Notes under the pieces: generated by a model
The model's database searches: none
Told to the model about the DNA's origin: nothing
What the model saw: only the letters and a program-made list of their open reading frames with translations
Assembly: GCF_009901525.1 (NCBI RefSeq)
Contig: NZ_CP019288.1
Span: 744,001-808,000 of the forward strand
Reading direction: 5' to 3'
DNA: 64,000 nucleotides
Source of the DNA: Kordia antarctica
GTDB lineage: Bacteria; Bacteroidota; Bacteroidia; Flavobacteriales; Flavobacteriaceae
Shown: positions 44,183 through 51,580 of the stretch, one piece after another
Layout of the letters: the number at the start of each line of letters is the position of its first letter
Numbering within the stretch: position 1 is the first letter of the stretch
Program-made: the position numbers and the translations under genes

Positions 44183-44227
44183 TTAAATTATATAAATCAT
44201 AAGTTTTATGCTTACGGTTTTACCTTA
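44183..44227 (-). promoter_or_regulatory. Promoter module for the grasp-with-spasm operon
   Basis: On the minus strand the box TAAGGTAAAACCGTA (44213-44227) is followed after 22 bases by TAATTTAA (44183-44190). The precursor ATG is 175 bases further on, far longer than the 21-27 bases at the other modules. The intervening stretch contains only a seven-codon ORF (MLMKIYY). Confidence 0.65.
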
Positions 44228-44330
44228 TTTAACACAATTTTAAAAATTTCTAGTTTGTAAATAATGAAAAACTCATGAAAATTGTATCTTTCAAAAGATG
44301 AATGTTATTTGTCCTTTAATTGAATTACAC

Positions 44331-44771
44331 ATGAAAAAAATTATCTTCTTACTACTTATTGCTTCGCTCCTATCGCTTAAATCTACTGCGCAAGAAATTT
44401 CATTGTTCGATAAAAACGGAGATCCAATTGCATACATCGCTACCAAAGAAGAAATGGCTATTTACTTGTGGGACGGAACGCCTGTTGCATATCTCGATGC
44501 TGAAAATGACGAAGAATTATACGATATATATGGTTTCAACGGAAATCATTTAGGTTGGTATGATGATGGTTTCGTGATAAACCATAAAGGATATATTGTG
44601 GGATTTGTAAAAAGTGCTACCAACATTTTTACACGATATGAACCTTTTAAGCCGTTCAAAAAATTTAAGCCTTTCAAGGGTTTTAAAAAGTTTCCGCCTT
44701 TCAAACCATTTTTCAGAGATCAATTTTCTACGGAATCGTTCGCGATTTTCTTATTGCGCGGGAAAAAGTGA
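44331..44771 (+). CDS. Secreted 4-fold beta-flower-like protein with FKPFK tail
   Basis: From the ATG at 44331 the product has 146 residues: a signal peptide (IIFLLLIASLLSLKSTAQ), then four similar strand-turn units (ISLFDKNGDPIAYI, IYLWDGTPVAYLD, IYGFNGNHLGWYDD, VINHKGYIVGFV). This fits the 4-fold beta-flower domain found in Bacteroidota. The C-terminal third is a basic aromatic repeat (KPFKKFKPFKGFKKFPPFKP). The function is unknown. It is divergent from the grasp-with-spasm precursor. An ATG 33 bases upstream (44298) is less likely since it would bury the signal peptide. Confidence 0.72.
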   Translation: MKKIIFLLLIASLLSLKSTAQEISLFDKNGDPIAYIATKEEMAIYLWDGTPVAYLDAENDEELYDIYGFNGNHLGWYDDGFVINHKGYIVGFVKSATNIFTRYEPFKPFKKFKPFKGFKKFPPFKPFFRDQFSTESFAIFLLRGKK

Positions 44772-44816
44772 ATTTCAAAATGTTGGTTCTGACGTAAAGT
44801 CATTTATAATTTAACT

Positions 44817-44850
44817 AAAAAAAACTCCAACAGTGCTGTTAGAGTTTTAA
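44817..44850. terminator. Bidirectional terminator between convergent genes
   Basis: AAAACTCCAACAG and CTGTTAGAGTTTT form a stem with one mismatch, A-rich on one side and T-rich on the other. It lies between the plus-strand gene ending at 44771 and the minus-strand precursor ending at 44877. Confidence 0.82.
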
Positions 44851-44876
44851 ATCTTTTACTAAAATTTCGTTTGGTA

Positions 44877-45062
44877 TTAATCCAAGCAGCAAACACAATG
44901 ACCTTGCCTGTGCATATGATATCCTGGATCGCAAGTATCTCCAGCTCGTATAAGGTAAGGATCTCTACATGTATATGGTTGTTGAGCTCCACCATTAATA
45001 ACTTGTTGTATTTCTTTTGAAAGATTTTGAACACCTTCCACATTCATAATTTTTTTTAACAT
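44877..45062 (-). CDS. Double-glycine leader peptide precursor, 61 residues
   Basis: The leader reads MLKKIMNVEGVQNLSKEIQQ then VINGG. The core (AQQPYTCRDPYLIRAGDTCD then PGYHMHRQGHCVCCLD) has five Cys and two His, ending in CVCCLD. The promoter module with the shared box lies at 45089-45134, 26 bases upstream of the ATG. A second frame on the same strand (44804-45043) overlaps but lacks these features. The peptide could be a metal-binding or disulfide-rich secreted product. Confidence 0.8.
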   Translation of the reverse strand: MLKKIMNVEGVQNLSKEIQQVINGGAQQPYTCRDPYLIRAGDTCDPGYHMHRQGHCVCCLD

Positions 45063-45088
45063 GATTATATTTTTAAGTTGATATAATC

Positions 45089-45134
45089 TAAATATAAAAA
45101 TTAATTTGAAGAAAAAGATTACGGTTTCGCCTTT
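45089..45134 (-). promoter_or_regulatory. Promoter module for the 44877 precursor
   Basis: On the minus strand the box AAAGGCGAAACCGTA (45120-45134) is followed after 23 bases by TATATTTA (45089-45096), 26 bases before the ATG. Confidence 0.65.
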
Positions 45135-45284
45135 AAAAGAAAGAAAAAACTATTTCCTAAAATAGCTTTTGCTTAGAAAATGATAAGTATTAAGAGAAGT
45201 CACTGTACTTTTCTTGTTAGGTGAGAAAAAATTAATTTGAATCATCCTAAAAAAACGTTAACCAGAAAATAAAAACATTTTGAA

Positions 45285-45320
45285 AACAAAAAAGTCCAAC
45301 ACTATTGTTGAACTTTTTAT
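45285..45320 (-). terminator. Terminator of the alginate operon
   Basis: AAAAAGTCCAACA and TGTTGAACTTTTT pair around CTAT with one bulge. It lies about 70 bases beyond the SDR stop at 45390. Confidence 0.8.
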
Positions 45321-45389
45321 AAAGCTAGTATTTTATATTTTCAAACTGCATATGATTTAGCATTCAATCACATACAATTTATCTAGAAA

Positions 45390-46157
45390 TTACATATTAT
45401 AGACACCGCCATTAATGTCGAGCGTAGCGCCAGTAATAAAACCGTCATATTCGGACGCCAGGTATAAAACTGCTCGCGCTACGTCAGCTGCATTTCCTGC
45501 GCGTTGGATTGGAATGCCAGCCGTTGTTTTATCTGCTGATTCTTTTGTCGTATGCGTATTGTGAAACGAAGTTCCAAGTATAAGACCCGGAGAAACAGCA
45601 TTCACTCGCGTACCTTGTGGACCTAATTCTGTAGAAAGCGCTCGTGTAAATGTTAGAATTGCGCCTTTGCTAGTAGCATATACCAATGATCCTGGATGAC
45701 CACCTTTACGCCCAGCGAGTGATGCCAAGTTAACAATACTACTGTTGTCATTTTTTGCTAGATAAGGAGCTGCAACTCGCGTTACAAACATCATAGATGT
45801 GAGATTGATGTCCATTACTTTGTGCCAGAACTCAGTCTCCATTTCGTTCAGCATTTTACGCGCAACTAGTGAACCTGCATTGTTGATTAGTATGTCCAAA
45901 CCACCAAGTGCTTCTACTGTTTTTTTGACCATTATATTCGCGTCGGTTTCTTTTGTTAAGTCGCCAGCAATAGCAATCGCTTTTTGTCCTTTACTTGTTG
46001 CGTATTCAACCAATTGGTTCGCAGTCTCCGCACTGGAAAAATAGTGAATAGCAACATTGGCTCCGCTGTCAATAAAATGTTTGGTAATTGATTCACCAAT
46101 TCCTTGTGCACCAGCGGTTGTGAGTACATTTTTGCCAGCTAATTTATTATTATTCAT
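45390..46157 (-). CDS. SDR-family oxidoreductase, candidate DEH (uronate) reductase
   Basis: The 255-residue classical SDR has the cofactor motif TTAGAQGIGESI (TGxxxGxG-like), the NNAG motif (ILINNAGSLVARK), catalytic Ser in VNLASLAGRKGG, the YxxxK site YATSKGAIL, and the C-terminal GFITGATLDINGG. It is the last gene of the alginate operon, 21 bases after a PL7 lyase. In alginate catabolism the monomer DEH is reduced to KDG by an SDR enzyme, so that is the likely job. Other sugar or acyl reductions are possible. Cofactor preference cannot be read with certainty. Confidence 0.85.
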   Translation of the reverse strand: MNNNKLAGKNVLTTAGAQGIGESITKHFIDSGANVAIHYFSSAETANQLVEYATSKGQKAIAIAGDLTKETDANIMVKKTVEALGGLDILINNAGSLVARKMLNEMETEFWHKVMDINLTSMMFVTRVAAPYLAKNDNSSIVNLASLAGRKGGHPGSLVYATSKGAILTFTRALSTELGPQGTRVNAVSPGLILGTSFHNTHTTKESADKTTAGIPIQRAGNAADVARAVLYLASEYDGFITGATLDINGGVYNM

Positions 46158-46178
46158 GTTGTTTCTAAATTAATTGAT

Positions 46179-47267
46179 TTAATCATTTTTAGTAAAATAG
46201 CCTTCGTTGGAAACTGCATTATCACTTACAGATATGCTTCCAGTTTTGAACCACACTTCTGCATAATTTCCGTCTGCATATTGTTTTTGAATATCGCCAC
46301 CATGCGTTTCAGCTCCAGAACACCAGTTCATATTTACTTCAGGAGATTTTCCATTGGTTTGATTATAAGCACCAAGTTTAAAAAAGCAACCTTCACCAGC
46401 GTATGCATTTTTACGTTCTACTCCATCTTGACCAATTGGTACAAATAATTTTTGTGTTTGCTCAGGGATATCTGCAGTCGTTGTGTATTCTGATACGATT
46501 AAGTTTTTTGTAAACGTTTTGGTTTCATGTCCTTCACTCGTAAATTTTAAGTTCATTATACCATCTTTCACTTCGATTTCATAACTAAATTCTTCACCCA
46601 AAGCAATTCCATCTTTAGGTTCTTCTGGATACGTGCTTGCATCTGTACCAACAACAGAAAAGTCATTTCCCCAAACTGCTGTTGAGTAATCCCATCTTCC
46701 CGAATTGTCATCACCTTTTGTATTGATTTCATAATGCCAAAAAACCGAACCTTTAGCATGACCAGAGAATTTTTTGTAAAATATTTTAAGTGGTTCGTTT
46801 TCATGTTTGTCAGCACTATGAATCTGACCGATTACCACAGAATACGAAGCCGCTACACGCGCATCACCAGTGGCAGATACATTCATTACTTTAAGTGTTG
46901 CTGTTAGTTTATCATTCGCCGTTTTTGGGTACCATTTTTTCGTTTGCGCCAATTCGGTTCTTGTATTGTTTGATGTTCCATGTGTATCTCCACCATTTGG
47001 CGCTTTAAAAACTACCCAATTTGTTTTATCATTCGTTGCAGTGTAAAAGAAGTCTTTGTTTTCAAAATTAGTTGCAATACCAGCATTTGAACCATCGCCT
47101 AAAATCAATTTCCAGTGATCAAAAAATGGAATGACGTCACTGGCGTAAACGGTTTTTGTTGCTTCATTTTTGTTTGGTTCTTTAGCTTCATTTTTACAGC
47201 TATTTAGTACTAGAAAAAGGCTAAGTACTGTGAACGTAGTTATAGATAATATATTTTTTTTATTCAT
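46179..47267 (-). CDS. Polysaccharide lyase family 7 alginate lyase (lipoprotein), copy 2
   Basis: The 362-residue protein has a lipoprotein signal (FTVLSLFLVLNSC) and the PL7 signatures: NNTRTELAQTKKWYP (R-TEL), VVIGQIHSADKHENEPLKIF (QIH) and FFKLGAYNQTNG (the YFKxGxYNQ family motif). It cleaves alginate by beta-elimination at the cell surface. The QIH type usually prefers polyguluronate. It is about two-thirds similar by eye to the PL7 at 50530 and so arose by duplication. It has an extra Cys-containing insert (VNMNWCSGAETHGGDI) after the catalytic motif. Confidence 0.93.
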   Translation of the reverse strand: MNKKNILSITTFTVLSLFLVLNSCKNEAKEPNKNEATKTVYASDVIPFFDHWKLILGDGSNAGIATNFENKDFFYTATNDKTNWVVFKAPNGGDTHGTSNNTRTELAQTKKWYPKTANDKLTATLKVMNVSATGDARVAASYSVVIGQIHSADKHENEPLKIFYKKFSGHAKGSVFWHYEINTKGDDNSGRWDYSTAVWGNDFSVVGTDASTYPEEPKDGIALGEEFSYEIEVKDGIMNLKFTSEGHETKTFTKNLIVSEYTTTADIPEQTQKLFVPIGQDGVERKNAYAGEGCFFKLGAYNQTNGKSPEVNMNWCSGAETHGGDIQKQYADGNYAEVWFKTGSISVSDNAVSNEGYFTKND

Positions 47268-47331
47268 TTTTTTATATTTAGGTTTCTTTTTTATTTAAAA
47301 ATCTATTTTCTTGTGTTTTTAATGTACGCTA

Positions 47332-48609
47332 TTAAAAGTATTTTTCTATAATACCAACAACTCCTGCATAGGACACAACACAAGAAAAGAACAATGCAGC
47401 ATACAATCCAATGTTTATTCCTAGGCTTGTTTTATATTCTTTCATCACTTTTTTACTGTTTACCATAATAATAATCCCGAGAATGACTAAAGGCAAAACA
47501 AACACATTAAATACTTGAGATAGAATTTGAATCTCAATAGGATTTGCGTTAAACGCAGGACCAATTAACGCGACTAAACAAGCAATACCTGTTATGATTC
47601 TAAACTGACGCGAACTGGTATCTAATTTTCCAGATTGGTAATCGGCAATCAATAATGGTGCGATTAGTAAACACGGGAAAATAGAGGATAATCCTGCACT
47701 TAATGCTCCAAAGAAGAAAATAGTAACTGCCCATTTACCAGCAACAGGTTCTAACGTATTTGCCATATCTAATACATGCGTAACTTCTTTCCCTTGATAA
47801 AATAAAGCACCAGCCGCTACTGCCATTATAACTCCACTAATAATAAATATTAAAACAGCGGCAGTAATAGCATCTTTCTTTTGTTGATCTAAGTTTTTTA
47901 ATGTCCATCCTTTTCCTTTTACAAATAAAGGGCGTGATAAAAAAGTTGCTGCTGCCATCGTAGTACCTACAAATGCTGCAACATATATTTTTGCTCCTGG
48001 AGCATCTGGTATTGTTGGCAGTAATCCTTTCATAACATCTATAGATAATGGCTGCACAAAACATAAGGAAAACACAAATGACACTCCCATTAAGGTTACA
48101 AATATGACTAGTATTTTTTCGAAAAAAGTATATTTTCCCACCAACATTAATAAGTAAAATATAACAATTATTACAATGGCAGTTATTAAAACAGCTTCAT
48201 ATTTATAGTTACTTAATCCATCAAAATTCAATACTAATATTTCATAAATAATGTTTGATGAAATTCCTAAAATACCCATTAATGAATTCCATTGTCCAAA
48301 CGTAACTCCTATAATAATTACTATGGCTAATATTTTACCGTATTTCAAGTGTTTTTTAAACCCAAAAAGTGCCGTTTCGCCTGTTATCAAGCCATAATTA
48401 CCATACACAAACATTAATATACCAGAGAAAAGACAGCTTAATAGCAGTACCCATAATAATTCCATGTTATATTTACTTCCCGCAACAATCATCGCGGTTA
48501 CACTTCCTGTACCAATAGTATATCCAATGGCAAATATTCCAGGTCCAAAACCCAATACAATGGCAATGATTTTTTTTAGTAAAGATTTTTTGTTTTCAGT
48601 TATTGGCAT
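47332..48609 (-). CDS. Nramp-like membrane transporter lacking the metal-binding motifs
   Basis: The 425-residue protein has about 11 membrane helices and the Nramp layout. The N-terminal GFGPGIFAIGYTIGTGS aligns with the first Nramp helix, but the metal-binding DPGN is replaced by TIGTGS (residues 31-36). The MPH motif of helix 6 is replaced in FVGTTMAAATFLSRPLF (about 213-229). It therefore may not carry Mn or Fe. It sits between the gluconokinase fusion and a PL7 lyase, within the alginate operon. Transport of a sugar acid, or of another ion, is an inference. Automated labels of divalent metal transporter should be treated with care. Confidence 0.82.
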   Translation of the reverse strand: MPITENKKSLLKKIIAIVLGFGPGIFAIGYTIGTGSVTAMIVAGSKYNMELLWVLLLSCLFSGILMFVYGNYGLITGETALFGFKKHLKYGKILAIVIIIGVTFGQWNSLMGILGISSNIIYEILVLNFDGLSNYKYEAVLITAIVIIVIFYLLMLVGKYTFFEKILVIFVTLMGVSFVFSLCFVQPLSIDVMKGLLPTIPDAPGAKIYVAAFVGTTMAAATFLSRPLFVKGKGWTLKNLDQQKKDAITAAVLIFIISGVIMAVAAGALFYQGKEVTHVLDMANTLEPVAGKWAVTIFFFGALSAGLSSIFPCLLIAPLLIADYQSGKLDTSSRQFRIITGIACLVALIGPAFNANPIEIQILSQVFNVFVLPLVILGIIIMVNSKKVMKEYKTSLGINIGLYAALFFSCVVSYAGVVGIIEKYF

Positions 48610-48634
48610 CGTTTGGTGGTTTTAGTTTTGGTTG

Positions 48635-50518
48635 TTAGTTCCAGTTGGTATGATAGAATTTTCCAGATGTATCATCTTTTCTTTGATAGGTGTGCGCTCC
48701 AAAATAATCACGTTGCGCTTGAATTATATTAGCTGATGAGTTTGCTATTGCAAAACTGTGTAAGAAGTTGATCGATTCACTTAAGTTCGGAATTGGCAAT
48801 TCATGTAAAATACATTCAGAAACCACCTTTTTTATCGCTGGTTTTAGTGTATTTAGCTCTTTTAGGATGTTCTCATTCGTTAAGATATTACTCGTTGTTT
48901 TGAAAATAGTGACCAATTCTATCATTAAATCAGATTTTATAATACAGCCATTTGTCCAAATTCGTGCTAATTCACTTAAGTTTAAATTCCATTTGTAGCT
49001 TTTTGAAGCTTCTTGTATGAGTGTAAATCCTTGATAATGATTTATGATTCTAGCAAATTGGTACGCTTTTAAAATTTCATCAGTTGACACATCAGGCTTG
49101 ACCTGATTACTCGACGGAAAGTTTTGACTCGCCAATATTCTATCTTCTTTATAGAAAGAAATATAACGTGCAAATAACGCAGAAGCAATCATCGTACTTG
49201 GAACGCCTAATTGCGCAGTAGTAATGGTTGTCCAGTTTCCTGTACCTTTATTTCCTGCTTTGTCCATTATTTTATTGACTAACCAATCATCGCCTTCTTT
49301 TTTTCTTAAAATAGCAATCGTAATTTCTAGTAAATAGCTATTTACGGTTGTTTTCCAAGATTCCAAAATAGTTGCAATTTCATCAGGATTGTTCCCTAAT
49401 TTCTTCAATACCATAAACACTTCTGCAAGCAATTGCATTTCGACGTACTCAATTCCGTTATGAACCATTTTCACAAAATGTCCGCTACCTTCATTTCCAA
49501 TATATGTACAACAAGGCAAGTTATTTTTGTCTTTTGCCGCAATTGCTTCCAAAAAAGGTTGTACTTCTTTGTACGTTTCCTTGTTTCCGCCTAGCATAAT
49601 GGAAGGTCCTTTTAGAGCGCCTTCTTCACCGCCAGAAACTCCAGCTCCAATGAAATGAATATTCTTGGTTTTTAAATAGGCAAACCGTTCTTTTGTTTTA
49701 TTGTAGTTTGAATTTCCGCCATCGATTAATATATCTCCTTTTGATAGGAATGGAAATAAATCTTCAATGACATGATCTATTGTTTTTCCTGCATTTACCA
49801 TGAGCATTATTTTCCGTGGCGTTTGCAAAGAGTTTATAAACGACGAAATATCATCAAAAGCTTCCGCTTGATCTAACTCTGAATGTTGAGCTTTAAAATT
49901 TTTAGCAATATCTTCTTCAACGCCTTCAACATGTCTGTTAAACATCGAAATTTTGAATCCGTTAGTTGCTAAGTTTCTACAGAGGCTTTTTCCCATCACA
50001 CCTAAACCAAATAATCCAAATTCTGAAGTAGTCATTAATTCGTTTTTTATAGTTTTTATAATATTTTCTGGAGATAAACTAATAGCTATTTGCAATGCAT
50101 TTTTTGGTGCTTCTAACGTGTCAAATTGCGATTTTAATAAGTCCGAACTCATAAAATGACCTTCCCGATTATTAATTCTTTCTTTAATCTGTTCAAATGA
50201 ACCTTGAAGAAAAACCCATTTTGAACTATGTTGAATATCTTTAGTTAAAGTTTCGCGATACTTTTGCTTTAAAGCAGAACAGACAATAACGCAACTGTTC
50301 TTAGCTAATTGTTGTTTCGCCAAATCGTTTAGAGTTTCTAACCAACTTTGTCTGTCATCATCATTTAAAGCGTGTCCACTAGACATTTTTTTAATGTTAG
50401 TTTCTGGATGAAAATTATCTCCATCAAAAAAAGGAAGCCCTAATTCTTGTGATAGTAATTTCCCGATAGTGCTTTTGCCACAACCAGAAACTCCCATAAT
50501 AAAGATGACTTTTTTCAA
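48635..50518 (-). CDS. Gluconokinase-6-phosphogluconate dehydrogenase fusion
   Basis: The 627-residue protein joins two enzymes. Residues about 1-160 are a GntK-type kinase (Walker A GVSGCGKST, then PFFDGDNFHPETN and VCSALKQKYRE). From about 165 on is a decarboxylating Gnd (NADP site FGLFGLGVMGKSLCRNL, GAGVSGGEEGALKGPSIM, catalytic Lys in SGHFVKMVHNGIEY, and the C-terminal QAQRDYFGAHTYQR). It would turn gluconate into ribulose 5-phosphate in one chain. The fused frame is intact, with no stop between. The link to alginate breakdown is odd, since DEH enters the KDG pathway. Confidence 0.93.
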   Translation of the reverse strand: MKKVIFIMGVSGCGKSTIGKLLSQELGLPFFDGDNFHPETNIKKMSSGHALNDDDRQSWLETLNDLAKQQLAKNSCVIVCSALKQKYRETLTKDIQHSSKWVFLQGSFEQIKERINNREGHFMSSDLLKSQFDTLEAPKNALQIAISLSPENIIKTIKNELMTTSEFGLFGLGVMGKSLCRNLATNGFKISMFNRHVEGVEEDIAKNFKAQHSELDQAEAFDDISSFINSLQTPRKIMLMVNAGKTIDHVIEDLFPFLSKGDILIDGGNSNYNKTKERFAYLKTKNIHFIGAGVSGGEEGALKGPSIMLGGNKETYKEVQPFLEAIAAKDKNNLPCCTYIGNEGSGHFVKMVHNGIEYVEMQLLAEVFMVLKKLGNNPDEIATILESWKTTVNSYLLEITIAILRKKEGDDWLVNKIMDKAGNKGTGNWTTITTAQLGVPSTMIASALFARYISFYKEDRILASQNFPSSNQVKPDVSTDEILKAYQFARIINHYQGFTLIQEASKSYKWNLNLSELARIWTNGCIIKSDLMIELVTIFKTTSNILTNENILKELNTLKPAIKKVVSECILHELPIPNLSESINFLHSFAIANSSANIIQAQRDYFGAHTYQRKDDTSGKFYHTNWN

Positions 50519-50529
50519 TATTTTTTGTT

Positions 50530-51561
50530 TTAATTTTTAGGAATTGTGCCTTCTCCTACGGTTGCTTCTTTAAACCAAACTTCTGCATAGCTTCCATTTG
50601 CATATTGCTTTGCTATATCGCCATCATACGTTTCTGATTTCGTAGTCTTCCCGTTAGCCTGATTATAAGCACCTTGTTTAAAATAATTTATTTCGCCAGC
50701 ATATGCAATTTCTCTTTCTACACCAACAGTTCGTCTAGATGCATACACGTCAATAATCTGCTGAGGAATTTGTGCTTTTGTAGCAAAGTCTGATTTCAAT
50801 AAGTTCTTTGTAAACCTTATAGTTTCGTGACTTTCACTTGTAAATGTGAGATACATGATCCCTTTGTAGACATTTACTTCGTAACTAAACTCTTCGCCTA
50901 ATTCAATACCGTTTTTAGGTTCTTCTGGATACGTATTTGCATCTGTCCCAACAACTGAAAAATCATGACCCCAAACTGCTGTTGAAAAATCCCATCTTCC
51001 GGAATTATCTCCTTCGGTATTAATTTCATAATTCCAAAAAACGGATCCTTTCGTGTGTCCAGGGAATTTTTTATAAAATATTTTTAAAGGTTCGTTTTCA
51101 TGTCCTTCATCACTATGAATTTGCCCAATGACAACCGAGTACGAAGAGGAAATAGTTGCATCGCCAGAAGTAGAAACGTGCTGTACTTTTAGTGTTCCTG
51201 TTAGTTTGCCTCCATCTTCTGGAATCCAATGTAATTTTTGTCCTAATTCTGTTCTCGTATTACTTGAAGTTTTTGAGGTAATACCAGAGTTTGGCGTTTT
51301 ATACACTACCCAATCCGTTTCATTCTCAGTTGAAACATAGAAAAAATCTTCTTTTTCATAACCGATTAATTCTTCAGAACGAGAACCATCTCCTAAAAGA
51401 ATTTTCCATTCATCCATAAAAGGAATTACATCGCTTGGATATTTTATAATATTTTCACTTTGAGTAGTTGAATCTACAGAAGTTTTACCATTATTTTTAC
51501 ACGCAACTATTACTAAAAGTATTGCTATTACGGATATTGCTTTTTTCATTGAAAATTTCAT
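50530..51561 (-). CDS. Polysaccharide lyase family 7 alginate lyase (lipoprotein), copy 1
   Basis: The 343-residue protein has a lipoprotein signal (SVIAILLVIVACKNNGK) and PL7 motifs NTRTELGQKLHWIPEDG, VIGQIHSDEGHENEPLKIF and YFKQGAYNQANG. It would cut alginate at the outer surface. It lies 19 bases after the PL6 gene and 11 before the gluconokinase fusion, so it is in the middle of the operon. The start at 51561 (MKFSMKK) could also be the ATG 12 bases further in (MKKAIS). Confidence 0.94.
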   Translation of the reverse strand: MKFSMKKAISVIAILLVIVACKNNGKTSVDSTTQSENIIKYPSDVIPFMDEWKILLGDGSRSEELIGYEKEDFFYVSTENETDWVVYKTPNSGITSKTSSNTRTELGQKLHWIPEDGGKLTGTLKVQHVSTSGDATISSSYSVVIGQIHSDEGHENEPLKIFYKKFPGHTKGSVFWNYEINTEGDNSGRWDFSTAVWGHDFSVVGTDANTYPEEPKNGIELGEEFSYEVNVYKGIMYLTFTSESHETIRFTKNLLKSDFATKAQIPQQIIDVYASRRTVGVEREIAYAGEINYFKQGAYNQANGKTTKSETYDGDIAKQYANGSYAEVWFKEATVGEGTIPKN

Positions 51562-51580
51562 TAATTGATTATTTGAAGTA

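Noticed and set aside
44804-45043. 79-codon minus-strand ORF overlapping the 44877 precursor
   Set aside because: The overlapping frame has the Gly-Gly leader, Cys-rich core and a well placed promoter; this one has none of these.
47332-48609. Plain Mn/Fe Nramp transporter call
   Set aside because: The DPGN and MPH metal-binding motifs are missing, so only the fold-level name is kept.
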